A stretch of DNA of 64,000 bases from Balanoglossus misakiensis (lineage: Eukaryota > Hemichordata): contig CM082578.2 in the NCBI GenBank assembly GCA_040954595.2, forward strand, positions 1,798,001 through 1,862,000. Direction: 5' to 3'. The position numbers were made by a program, and so were the translations under genes. This document shows positions 52,357 to 64,000 of this stretch, piece by piece (within the stretch, counting starts at the first letter, position 1; each line of letters opens with the position of its first letter). Under the pieces are notes generated by a model. That model was not told where the DNA came from and searched no databases. It saw nothing but the letters and a program-made list of their open reading frames with translations.

Positions 52357-55173
52357 GTACTCGCTGACCGATGTTTACTTTATTAACTTAATCCGTGGAT
52401 GGGGCACACAGATTAAGTCGTTAGCAGGTGATTAATGGGAAATGGATAGCTTTTATTCTGGATTAGCAAATGATAAGACAGGTTGGGAAAACGCAGAATG
52501 GAACGTACTTCGCCATTTATAACTTTCATGTTTGCAGCCCCCTGTGGTACTAGGTGTCGGAAATGGGTAAGCACACCCTTCCAGCATGCTACACCCGTCA
52601 AGACTGACCCAAAGAGACAGATTTAAGTTGAATTTGACTTAACTAACAAATTACTGTTGCAAGTCAAATCCATATTTTGACTTTATCTCTGACTGAGCGC
52701 AGTGAGTCTGAGAGACACTCCACGTCTTCCTCTTCACAAGCAGCCCACTTCAAGTTTCAGCAACATCCATAATAATCGTAAAGTTGAGGTGCCAGTTAAA
52801 ATTAGATGGCTCGACACAATTTTTTGGACCAAACTGGAATAGCTGCCGAAGTTTGGTATTTCAAATGATTGTCAGGTCACCTGTTTATTATATGACTGTG
52901 AGGTTTCTAACAAAAGGGAGATGACATACAATCACAAGTGTAAATCCAATATTGAACATTACTTAAAGGGACAAATTGTTCAAATCCTCTTTTGAGCTTA
53001 TTTGGTCAATTTTGTTTGATATGAAATGTGCCTATTATGCTGTTTGACTTCTTTAAACATGCTTAAATACTGGCCAATAAATAACTCCACTATGTTTGAA
53101 ATTAAACCAGATAGTACAATAATACATTCCAAATGTCATCTGTGATAACATCATGCTTTGGACTTTTTTACTTTATATATTACATAACATGTTACGGAGG
53201 GGGGAGAGAGGTGAGAAAAGGAATGTGAAAAAGGAGAAGAAAAGCAAGAGGGCGGAAATGAGAATGTCAGGATGGAAAGGGAATGAGGGGAGGACTTTGA
53301 CAGAAGGGGAGGGGAGAGACCGAATAAGTGAAGGTGAGAGAGGAAGTGGTTAGACAGGAAGAAAGGGAAATTAAAGCTCAATCACCACCACCACCACAAT
53401 CATCATCATCACCATCATTGCCATCATCATTCTGGAGGCATCGTGGCCTGTATTGGCCCATGGGCATCATGGGCCAAAAAAACTGATTCAGTGTAAATGT
53501 GCATAAACCACACTTTTGTACGAACTCCTGTAACCGGTGACGCAAGTCGTGAGTGAATTTGTGGGCGTGTCGCGACCTTTTCTGTGAACGTGATGCAGAG
53601 TGATATATTGATGACCCCCAGCCACCCCCACACCCTTTGGTAACACACTTCTTAAACTTTCTTTACATAGAATGGACTTCTCAAACCTTCCTTACCAAAG
53701 TTCTGATTAAAGACATCTATCTTCTAGGGTACTACCAACAGCGTTTCACGTGACTGTAGACAAGAATCAAGTACCTGTACACAGACAAGGGCGTGCGCGC
53801 GTCCACAATAATTTAAAACGAATGTTTCCACCGCCGTGTGTTTTATGCACATAAACACTGAATCAGCTTTAATATTGTCCCATGATGCCCCGTGAGTTGT
53901 CAGGGTACCAAACTGACAATGCTGGAGAAAAAATGAAGTGTTGACATGCATGTTGTTAAGGGGTTTCACAATGCATGTTACGGACGCTGGTTTCTCTTAG
54001 CAATAGAGTAGAGGCGTAAGGATGGGTTGATCTTGTGATTAAGAATTTTGGCAAAGAAACATAAATTGTGTCATTTAGTTTTGTATTAAACCCTATTCGC
54101 GTATTTTGTGTTAAAGCACGAAATACTGCAATAATGAGATACGGTAGTATTTAACACATATCATATATGATATAATATAGCTTTATCAATACCAGTGAAT
54201 TTTGTGACGTCATTGCTGTACATTTTTTTATCTTTTATTTAAAACGCACAATGTTACATCAACAAATCAAAAGAAGAAACGAACTGAAAACTCACATCAT
54301 AGCTTCAAAATTTATTACACTTTCTGGATGGTTGCATGATTCCTAAGGCTTGTATACCTTGAACCTCAATGTCACGCGGGAGGATTGGTGTTGGGAATGT
54401 AACGGGGAATTAAACTCTATCGATGGGGATAACTCGCTTGGCTAATACTGAGAGGTACCTATATGGAATCGTGCTGACGTCCAGATACATCGACACGAAC
54501 ACTGGGTATTTATGGTAGCAACTGAGAATATAAGAATTTAATGAAATAAACCTACTCGACCACTTGCGTTCTGAGGACAAGAAGGACACAAATAGTCCGC
54601 CATCCAAAAGACCGTTCCAGCATTTTATTTTTACCCGCCAAAAGACGCGGAGATATATTTTTAGATGAATGATCCATGCATACTCTGATTGCATAGTACT
54701 TGTCTTCCTTGTGTTCCTTAAAACAATGAATGTATTGTATTTTCTTTTCTTTTCATCAGGAATTCGATAACTTTCTTAACACTTCAAAAGTTTCTTTACT
54801 CTTCAATCACTTCTGTCTCAACTTTTAAGTTTAACTTTTACTTCCAAATCTCAGGTCACAAACTCTATAGACTGCTAAACAATTTTCTTCCTAGTGTTGT
54901 ATGCGCCACTTGTGAATTTTTGCGAGTGAGATTCACGGGCGTTTGAGCACAATTTATACAAAAGATGTTTATCGCTATTAGAAAAACGTTCGCGTAGAAT
55001 CAATGACGTCATGGTAAATTTTAGCTGCATGCTCCAATAGGGATGATAGGGAGACTACTTGTTGTAGAGCACCTGAAAATGTACGTATTTCGTCACTTCC
55101 TTTTCGCGAAATTTAATTCTTAACGGCATCTTAGTTTTAAGATTTGTGATTCCTTTTTTCTTCAGTTGTACAT

Positions 55174-55478
55174 TTGCATCACGGGATACTTCTTTGTAGA
55201 CTATCGAACCTTGGCATCTCAGACACAGTACTAACATGGTTTACATCTTACCTTCAATATAGATATCAAACTGTAATCATCGAAAACACTGCAAGTTCAC
55301 AGTCACCTCTCGTATACGGGGTGCCACTGCCCCTCTGTTGTTCACCATTTATATAGCCCCACTTTATAGTAAACCGATTCGTCCCCACATCGTACAATTT
55401 CATCAGTACGCCGATGATAACCAGCGATACCTCGCCTTTTCCCATCAAGATTCAACCTCTGACGTTCCTGTCTTCTAA
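55174..55478 (+). pseudogene. Non-LTR reverse transcriptase fragment, old
   Basis: Readable segments include LSNLGISDTVLTWFTSYL, then a degraded GVP-x-G block and FHQYADDNQRYLAF with YADD at 55407-55418. These are palm motifs of a jockey/CR1-type reverse transcriptase. Frames are broken and flanking domains are absent. Confidence 0.7.
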
Positions 55479-56852
55479 GGATTGTTGAACTTTAATTCAT
55501 GCAGTTTGTTGTTACGGCCGGTCGTCCTCCGGACGTTTACCTCATCGGCTTCTGTGGGGAATCAGCCACGTCCGAAAGCTGACGGCGTACATTCTCTCCA
55601 TCTCCTTCTCCACCCAACATATTCATAAAGTCCGAGAGAGGTACCCGGCAGATCGTAAACCTTTCGTAGACAGAGACTTGCAAGAAGTTTTCCGAGTAAC
55701 ACAAAGTTCTGGTTTATTACTGGTCACACGTAAGAATTGCACGACTCGATCCATGCTCGTTGACTCCCATCACGGATCTCCGGTGATAAACGTGTGATCT
55801 CAAATTTCACCACACCTTATTAATACGTTAGTCAAGTATTAAGTCATAAAAGGAACACGTCATCTTGATATTTCTTAAACATGAACTTAGCGCGTGATAT
55901 CTCTATCTCGTTCTGACATGTATCAATTACACAATCTTGTTTACTCTGGGTCAAGTACCAATGTCAATACTGGACTAAAACCATATAAGTGAATGACTTC
56001 TTACGTAATCATAAACAAGATCTATGATCGTTAAAACTCAATCGTGACACTTCCCACTTTTCCAATAATCGAACTTCCACGTTCGATCAAAGAAAGAATG
56101 AAAACGAAAACCAGGTCTGCGCTATCGGTTTTAAATACACTACGTCAAAATCAAACTCAATAATCACCTTTAAAATATCACAGCCTGTTCAAACAAATTA
56201 AAGAAAATCGCATAAAACGTTTTCAATGTCAAAATTCAAAACGACTTCACTGTTCTGACTTCTCGTCAAAGAGTGTCTCTTTTCCAGTGCAAAATTCAAC
56301 AGTCAATAACCGCGTAAAAAAATTAAGTCTGATAGTTCTTTCGTACAAACAGTCTCTTCACTGCTGTACTAACGGAGCAGGCACATTCCAAAGATGCTCT
56401 CGAACACAATAACGGTTCCGGATAATACCGCCAAGTACGGAGCATTTCAGAGTGGATCATAATGCAATACAAGCTCGTAATAAACAGTAAAAATGAATAC
56501 ACTTCATCATACTGTCACGTTCAAAAATAACCACGAAACGAATTCTTATGTGAAAGGATGCGTAAGACTACAATAAAATCACGCTTAACTTCAACTACAC
56601 TCTGGGACTTCTCTCTTGTCCCTCGTATGAACTCACATGTCAACTCAAAGGGCCATTTTCATACGCCAGACCGTCTCTCTTGCGGTCATCACAAAAACTT
56701 CAACAACTCCTCAAAAACCTATTAAACTTCACTACACTTCACGGCATCACTTCAACAAAAGAATACATTTACAATGTCGAAAACAATGCAAAAACTTGGT
56801 GGAAAACAATATCAAATCAAAAGCGGTTAATAACGGTCAGTCAACTCACGTC
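55479..56852. other. Unassigned sequence left of the LINE
   Basis: No gene is recognised. A segment CTTATGTGAAAGGATGCGTA with its following ACTACAATAAAA occurs at 56545 and again at 56863 inside the LINE, a partial direct repeat of about 320-bp spacing. Confidence 0.35.
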
Positions 56853-59800
56853 TACTAACTCTTCTTATGTGAAAGGATGCGTAAGACTACAATAAAACTC
56901 AAAGGACCACTCTTCAATGTAAGTCATCATACCCTTCCACCCTGTGATTTTGATGAACACTCCCCCCCCCCCCAGCTTTTTAATTCATTTTGTGTTTCCC
57001 ATCTAAATGTCAGATCATTACACAGAAACGTTGATGCCTTAAAATTACTATATGAAGATATTATCAAGTCCAAATTCGCTATCATTGGAATCTCTGAAGT
57101 ATGGGACCCAAATAACTTAAGTATTTATAATATGCAAGATTACACATTGGAAGTGAAGTCTCGTGAAGTAGGAAGGGGCGGTGGGGTTGGGGCTTACATA
57201 CATTCATCAGTAATCTACAAGCTGCTTCGAGCAAGTGTCAGTCACTCAGAATCACTCTGGATGTAGGTACAGGTTAAAAATACGAAGATAATTTATGGGA
57301 ATAATCTACAGAAAACCTAATACTGATATAACAGAATTTCAAATTAGTCTCATGCAAGTTTTAAACGAGCTCAGATGTGACAAAAATAATTGTATTTTAA
57401 TGGGCGATTTTAATATTGATACTAACATAAGACTGACCAACCCCAATATAGATTCATATCTATCCTCCTTGGAATGTATAGGCTTAAGACAGCTGATATC
57501 TACCCCAACCAGAGTGACTAGTTCATCTGAAACTTTAATTGACCACATCTACACAAATATTAATCAACGTCCTATTCATGCTGGCACTATAATCACTGAT
57601 ATCTCAGACCATTTCCCTGTGTATACTCTTTTAGAAAATATTCCTCTAAAATTGCCACAAAAAGAGAAAATTATTTTCAGAAATTTCAAAAACTATAGTC
57701 CCTCTCAATTTTACGAAGATCTTGAAAACACAACATGGGATTCTGTGTACCATTGCTCTGATGCTAATGAGGCTTACAACAATTTTTATTCAGTCTTTAA
57801 TGAAATTTGTGATAAACATGCACCTATTTCTACCAAATCCTATAGTACCAAAAAAAATAAAAAAAACCTTGGATCACCAAATCACTTAGAAAATCTATTA
57901 ACACCAAACATAGGCTATATAACAAATTATATAAATCAAAATTTAATAATGCTGTTGCTGTTGATAATTATAAAAAAATATCGAAATATTTTATCGGCTT
58001 TACTCAGGAAAGCCAAACAGATGTACTATAGCAATATTTTTATACAAAATGAAAATAACACTACTGCAATATGGAAAACAATTAGAGAGATACTTGGAAG
58101 CCAAGGTAATGCCAGTCAATCTCTGCCAGATAATCTGTGTGTTAAGTCTAATGGTAAGGTACGAACCGTAAATAAGAAAACTGACATTGTCAATGAGCTA
58201 AATAACTACTTTGTTGGTATTGGTCCAGACCTTGCTAGTAAAATAAAGTCTAACAATTGCAACTTTAATAATTATCTCAAGGCACCCATCTCAAACTCAA
58301 TCTTTCTTGCCCCAACAACTCAGTTTGAAATACAAAAAATTATTTGTAGCCTAGATCCTTATAAAGCTTGTGGCCAAGATCAAATTCCTGCTAGACTTCT
58401 TATAGATGGAGCTGCTGTAATATCTAAACCATTAGAATACATATTCAACCTCTCCTTTCATTCAGGAATATTTCCGAAAGCCCTAAAATCAGCAAAAGTT
58501 ATTCCAAGTTTCAAGAAAGGAACCACTGATGATCCAGGAAATTACAGACCAATATCAATTTTACCTCTTACAAGCAAAGTCTTAGAAAAAATAGTCAACT
58601 CCCGTCTTACCAACTTTGTAGAACAATTGAATATTCTATATCAGTATGCCTTTCGACAAAAATATAGTACCAAACTCTCTCTGATCAATCTTGTCAATTA
58701 TCTCATTAAGCAACTTGATGCTGGCAGAATTACACTTGGCATTTTCCTTGACTTTTCAAAAGCCTTTGATACCATTGATCATACAATATTACTATCTAAA
58801 CTCTCTCACTATGGTATACGTGGACGTCCTCTACAATGGTTTACAGATTATTTAAAAGATAGATGTCAACATGTTTGTGCTGATGGCCATATCTAATCTA
58901 GCCATAATATTACATGTGGAGTTCCACAGGGATCTGTCCTTGGACCTACTCTATTTTTATTATTTATTAATGATATAGCCCTTTCAACATCCTTCTTCAA
59001 CTTTCGGCTGTTTGCTGATGATACAAATCTGTTCCATACCTTCCCTGCAAACAAAAGTGATATCAATCTGAACCATGTTGACAGCCAGTTACAGCTGGTA
59101 CTAGATTGGTGCAATGCCAACAAACTCACTATAAATCACTTAAAAACAAATTACATTATTTTCAGAAACCAAAGACGAACCTTTTCCCATGTTGGTTCTC
59201 TCCACATAAATAATATGGTCATTAATGAGGTAGAAGCTGCATCATTTGTTGGCATTCTCATTGACAGGCATCTTACCTGGTCAAAACATATCCAGATGCT
59301 AAACACAATCATCAGAAAGAAAGTTGGCATTCTCTTTAAACTCAGACATTTTGTACCTACCCATAATACTTACCTTACTCTACAAATCACTTATCCAACC
59401 ACATATAACATACGGCCTCGAAGTATGGGGGTCAACACATCCTTCATATCTCAACCGTATTAAGTTATTACAAAAAATGGCAGTAAGAGCAATAACCTTC
59501 AGTGATTTCACAGCTCATTCAACTCCTTTATTCCATAAATTGAAAATCCTTGATATTTTCAAATGACATAAGCTCCAGGTATGCTCCTTCATGTATGATC
59601 TTGTAAACAATAATCTTCCACAAAGGCTGACAACCTACTGTCAATTACCTCTCCATGATTACAGTACACGCCACAAAAACCAAGGTAATCTCCATATTCC
59701 AAGTGTAAATACAACAATGGGCAAATTTGCAATATCTTATAATGGCCCTCTCTTATGGAATTCATTACCAGAACAAATAAAAAACAAAAAATCCCAACAA

Positions 59801-60174
59801 ACTTTCCGGTACTCGCTCAAACAAATGTATTTAGAAAATTAACTATAAATATATATATATTTATATATAGTAGTTCAATTTATACATTCAATGTATTTAT
59901 TTCATTCAAGTTTAGCTACTGTCTATGTACATAGTTGCCTTTACAGTGTACATGCCTAATATTGCTTCTCTCTAAGAAATACACTGCCCTCAAAATGAAA
60001 TGTAACTATTTTTTATACCGCAATGTACAGAGGAATGGGAACAGACTTGACTAGCACCTGCTATTTTCTGTTCCCAATTACCCTTTCATTCAACCTGTCT
60101 CACTCGTGAGTTATGTAAATACTTTTCAACTTTTCAACAAGGGTAATAAATTGAATTGAAATTGAATTGAATTG
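56853..60174 (+). mobile_element. Non-LTR retrotransposon (jockey/CR1/L2-like), inactivated
   Basis: It carries an APE endonuclease and reverse transcriptase and ends in an ATTGAATTGAA-type simple repeat tail. AACTCACGTC occurs at 56843-56852 and again at 60175-60184, a plausible 10-bp target duplication. It lies between the two copies of segmental duplication 2. Confidence 0.75.
56877..59842 (+). pseudogene. LINE ORF2: endonuclease and reverse transcriptase with stops and frameshifts
   Basis: Endonuclease motifs are SHLNVRSL, ISEVWD, GGGVGAYIH, IYRKPN, MGDFNIDT and SDHFPVY. Reverse transcriptase motifs are NYRPISILPLTSKVLEK, IFLDFSKAFDTIDH, CGVPQGSVLGP and FADDTNLF (59011 onward). Lesions are a TAG at 57264-57266, a frameshift near 57290, a TAA at 58894-58896, a frameshift near 59370 and a stop near 59565. 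The C-terminal segment MYDLVNNNLPQRL is typical of CR1/L2-related elements. No ORF1 is seen, so the 5' end is truncated or unrecognised. Confidence 0.82.
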
Positions 60175-60184
60175 AACTCACGTC

Positions 60185-60470
60185 ATCAGAGTAGACAAAG
60201 AAAATACGATCACGCAATATTTCAATGATCAAATCTCCCAAACTATAGATTAAAAAGGCTGATTATTCAGTTGAATGTCATTCTATCTCAGTTTTTTTTG
60301 CGATAGCAGACGATTCAAGAGTCTTCCCTTCTTCATTCCACGAGACCTCTTTTCTTCGTCGCCAGAACTGCTTCAACTACATGCTTCTGGATACGACGCC
60401 CCTCTGATCAAACAACAGATCCATCCTGAAATAGTGCTTCAAATCTTGATATTTTTCTTTAATTTGACTC
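60185..60470. other. Flank between the LINE and segmental duplication copy 2
   Basis: No gene. It includes a second ATAGTGCTTCAAATCTTGATAT segment resembling the start of the duplicated block, so a small local duplication occurs at its edge. Confidence 0.4.
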
Positions 60471-61613
60471 AGATAGAAGGTCTTTTCATCCAAATGCATA
60501 GATTATGAATTATTTCTCTCAATATATTCAGTGACTACCTCCCGATGATATATATCCTCCTGAATTAGTGCTTCAAATTTTGATATTTTTCTTGATATTT
60601 TTCTTTAATTTGACTTCAACCGTCACCATTCTCCAAGACTGTAAAAGAAGGGAGATGATGATTAACTATTATCAATTTTTTTGCCCCTTTTACTGTCTTT
60701 ACAACTGGCCGTATAAATCTGATATTTGTTTGGCATGCGAATTTTGGAATATGGATGTGTATGATCACAATTATAAGATCCTCAAAATGAAAGATCCTAT
60801 CATTTCATTTGGTTAATTACCAGTTCATAGGTGAATGAAAATATTGTTACTCACTTTGAAACCTGACATGTATATATAATAATTCAAAGTATTTATTCGC
60901 ATATTTTTATATTATTCATGGTGTTATAGATCAATGGAAATTTTTCAAATTAAATTCATGTATATAAAATGTAGCAATGTAATGTCATATGTGAAACCCT
61001 TAATCTTGATATTGTAATTCATTGTAGAATATGATTATATTGTGTTATTCACTCAACTTGTGCATGTATGTTTAAGATTCATGCAAAATTACTTTTTTAT
61101 ACAAACTGTTCCTTTTTGTGTTGTTCGGAGGTGACAACTCATCAACAATGAAATAAGTTTGGGAAATTTTTGAACAAAGTCATGAAGTGGAATTACTATA
61201 AATAAGTTTAATATCTGTTTGAGTTGTCCTGCCAGAAGTCAACATTTTTAGCTTATACAAATACTGGTGCAACTACAGAACAGTTGAAGAATTTCATCAT
61301 TATATTTATGTTTTAATTACAAGTATATCAATTGTACCTTTTCCTTATATTAAAAGCATATTTTTATTATAATATTTAATTGAATTCTTTGTCTACTTTT
61401 TTAAACTGACAATTTGTCATTCATTACCATAACCCTGGAGTGTATTTCACTGTGTCCAGAGATTCTTCTGTAGTAGTTATAATAAGACATCAAACCAGGT
61501 CCAGTAATCAATATTACTCAAGCTAAGCTAATTACCAGGTCCAGGTTCAAAAAAGAAATAAGTGAAAAACTTTCAATTTCAACAGGATCATCTTGAACCA
61601 CTGCTAAGTGGTA

Positions 61614-62073
61614 GTACTCGCACAGGGGGCTGCAAACATGAAAGTTATAAATGGCGGAGTTCCTGCATTTTCCCCCAATAAACATTAATTGATGAACAGT
61701 CTTTGTGCTTGTTTATTTTTCTGTGTTACCTCCACCTGTCTTAGCAGTTGCTAATCCAGAATACAAGCTATTGCATTTCCCATTAAGCACCTGCTAACGA
61801 CTTAATCTGTGTGCCCCATCCACGGATTTAGTGGATTAAGTAAACATCGGTCAGTTCTCACTTGGTAAGAGAATACCCAGTACTCGCTGACCGATGTTTA
61901 CTTTATTAACTTAATCCGTGGATGGGGCACACAGATTAAGTCGTTAGCAGGTGATTAATGGGAAATGGATAGCTTTTATTCTGGATTAGCAAATGATAAG
62001 ACAGGTTGGGAAAACGCAGAATGGAACGTACTTCGCCATTTATAACTTTCATGTTTGCAGCCCCCTGTGGTAC
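61614..62073. mobile_element. Palindromic MITE, uninterrupted copy
   Basis: It is a 460-bp fold-back element flanked by TA, with arms meeting near 61877 at CCCAGTACTCGC. It serves as the reference for the interrupted copy at 50993-52550. Confidence 0.75.
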
Positions 62074-62865
62074 TAGGTGTCGGAAATGGGTAAGCACACC
62101 CTTCCAGCATGCTACACCCGTTAAGACTGACCCAAAGAGACAGATTTAAGTTGAATTTGACTTAACTAACAAATTACTGTTGCAAGTCAAATCCATATTT
62201 TGACTTTATCTCCGACTGAGCGCAGCGAGTCTGAGAGACACTCCACGTCTTCCTCTTCACAAGCAGCCCACTGTTTACATAAGTTTCAGTAGCATCCATA
62301 ATGGTTCTAAAGTTGGTTGCTCGAGACAATATTTCGGGCAAAACTGGACAGCTGCCGAAGTTTGGTATTTGGAATGATTGTCAGGTCACCTGTTATTATA
62401 TGAACGTGAGGTTCACAAGTGTAAATCCAATATTTAACATTACTTAAAGGGACAAATTACTCAAATTCTCTTTTGAGCTTATTTGATCAATTGTGTTTGA
62501 TATGAAATGTGCCTATTATGCTGTTTGACTTCTTTAAACATGCTTAAATACTGGCCAATAAATAACTCCACTATGTTTGAAATTAAACCAGATAGTACAA
62601 TAATACATTCCAAATGTCATATGTGATAACATCATGCTTTGGACTTTTTTACTTTATATATTACATAACATGTTACGGAGGGGGAGAGAGGTGAGAGAAG
62701 GAATGTGAGAAAGGAGAGAAGAAAAGCAAGAGGGCGGAAATGAGAATGTCAGGATGGAAAGGGGATGAGGGGAGGACTTTGACAGAAGGGGAGGGGAGAG
62801 ACCGAATAAGTGAAGGTGAGAGAGGAAGTGGTTAGACAGGAAGAAAGGGAAATTAAAGCTCAATC

Positions 62866-62912
62866 ACCACCACCACCACCACAATCATCATCATCACCAT
62901 CATTGCCATCAT
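62866..62912. repeat. CAC/CAT triplet tract (also at 53384-53428)
   Basis: Short triplet repeats in both copies of segmental duplication 2. Copy 2 has one additional CAC. Confidence 0.7.
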
Positions 62913-64000
62913 CATTCTGGAGGCATCGTGGCCTGTATTGGCCCATGGGCATCATGGGCCAAAAAAACTGATTCAGTGTAAATGTGCATAAACCACACTT
63001 TTGTACGAACTCCTGTAACCGGTGACGCAAGTCGTGAGTGAATTTGTGGGCGTGTCGCGACCTTTTCTGTGAACGTGATGCAGAGTGATATATTGATGAC
63101 CCCCAGCCACCCCCACACCCTTTGGTAACACACTTCTTAAACTTTCTTTACATAGAATGGACTTCTCAAACCTTCCTTACCAAAGTTCTGATTAAAGACA
63201 TCTATCTTCTAGGGTACTACCAACAGCGTTTCACGTGACTGTAGACAAGCAGCAAGTACCTGTTCACAGACAAGGGCGTGCGCGCGTCCACAATAATTAA
63301 CGAATGTTTTTACCGCCGTGTGTTTTATGCACATAAACACTGAATCAGCTTTAATATTGTCCCATGATGCCCCGTGAGTTGTCAGGGTACCAAACTGACA
63401 ATGCTCGAGAAAAAATGAAGTGTTGACATGCATGTTGATAAGGGGTATCACGTGCACAATGCATGTTGCAGACGCTGGTTTCTCTTAGCAATAGAGTAGA
63501 GGCGTAAGGATGGGTTGATCTTGTGATTAAGAATTTTGGCAAAGAAACAGAAATTGTGCCATTTAGTTTTGTATTAAACCCTATTCGCGTATTTTATGTT
63601 AAAGCACGAAATACTGCAATAATGAGATACGGTAGTATTTAACACATATCATATATGATATAATATAGCTTTATCAATACCAGTGAATTTTGTGACGTCA
63701 TTTCTGTACATTTTTTTTTCTTTTATTTAAAACGCACAATGTTACATCAACAAATCAAAAGAAGAAACGAACTGAAAAGTCACATCATAGCTTCAAAATT
63801 TATTACACTTTCTGGATGGTTGCATGATTCCTAAGGCTTGTATACCTTCAACCTCAATGTCACGCGGGAGGATTGGTGTTAATGTAACGGGGAATTAAAC
63901 TCTATAGATGGGGATAACTCGCTTGGCTAATACTGAGAGGTACCTATATGGAATCGTGCTGACGTCCAGATACATCGACACGAACACTGGGTATTTATGG

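Larger units (their letters stand above)
50993..52550. mobile_element. Palindromic MITE interrupted by a 1.1-kb insertion
   Basis: Arms 50993-51258 and 52357-52550 are inverted repeats with GTACTCGCACAGGGGGCTGC and GCAGCCCCCTGTGGTAC ends and flanking TA. Copy 2 holds the same element without the insertion. Confidence 0.7.
50101..54515. repeat. Segmental duplication 2, copy 1
   Basis: It matches 60471-64000 closely (offset 10371 falling to about 9485 across indels). It contains no recognisable host gene. Main differences are a 1.1-kb insertion at 51259-52356 here and a stretch of about 250 bp present only in copy 2 (about 61216-61465). The true right limit is unknown because copy 2 reaches the window end. 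Confidence 0.88.
60471..64000. repeat. Segmental duplication 2, copy 2
   Basis: Partner of 50101-54515, continuing past the window end. It shows the compact form of the palindromic MITE and about 250 bp of unique sequence at 61216-61465. Short ORFs are shared with copy 1 but look non-coding. Confidence 0.88.

Noticed and set aside
53151-53381. Ser/Phe/Pro-rich minus-strand ORF in both segmental copies
   Set aside because: It is antisense of a GA-rich low-complexity stretch, with indels between copies that change the reading.
1-64000. tRNA, rRNA or CRISPR-like arrays
   Set aside because: I saw no tRNA-like cloverleaf with A/B boxes, no rRNA sequence and no regularly spaced short repeats with unique spacers. 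Covariance-model searches would be needed to exclude small RNAs.

Overview
The window is eukaryotic genomic DNA: small phase-compatible exons with GT..AG boundaries, AT-rich introns full of short transposable elements, and no prokaryotic-style gene packing. The domain set, the dense MITEs and the two retroelement types suggest a marine invertebrate deuterostome (hemichordate or amphioxus-like). That assignment is an inference; I cannot name the species.

From 494 to about 44 kb the plus strand carries one very large multi-exon gene for a mosaic membrane receptor. Its amino-terminal end lies left of the window. The order is LDLa, CUB, CUB; the second half of a C-type lectin domain; a second LDLa-CUB-CUB block; a further CUB; four Sushi/CCP; two EGF; four Sushi (the last truncated); Thr-rich stalk; an expansin-like double-psi barrel plus CBM63-like module; a long Thr-rich stalk; repeated units of a Cys-rich domain with Sushi and HYR domains and two furin-type basic sites; four GCC2_GCC3 repeats; two EGF; one transmembrane helix; and an acidic tail with an NPxY motif. 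Most modules sit between phase-1 introns, the usual sign of exon shuffling.

The first 14.4 kb contains a recent tandem duplication: 398-5470 is repeated at 9310-14385. I counted about 30 differences by eye, roughly 0.6 percent. One of them converts the last Trp codon of a CUB exon in copy A into a stop. Other exons show damage or lack a partner: a frameshifted HYR exon, half a lectin domain, and half a Sushi next to a pogo/Tigger-like transposon.

At 44030-49530 a young, apparently intact Ty3/gypsy-type LTR retrotransposon sits in the last coding exon. Its 168-bp LTRs look identical, it has 5-bp target duplications, and it carries one 1594-codon gag-pol ORF. The first three bases of its LTR form the stop codon that now ends the receptor, cutting off a 21-residue tail still readable beyond the 3' LTR. 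Directly after the 5' LTR lies a 22-nt segment complementary (21/22) to an internal LTR segment, which predicts Tf1-like self-priming.

From 50.1 kb to the end I see no host gene. A second segmental duplication (50101-54515 and 60471-64000) flanks an inactivated non-LTR retrotransposon (56853-60174), an older reverse transcriptase fragment and unassigned sequence. Copy 2 shows the uninterrupted form of a palindromic element that is interrupted by 1.1 kb in copy 1.
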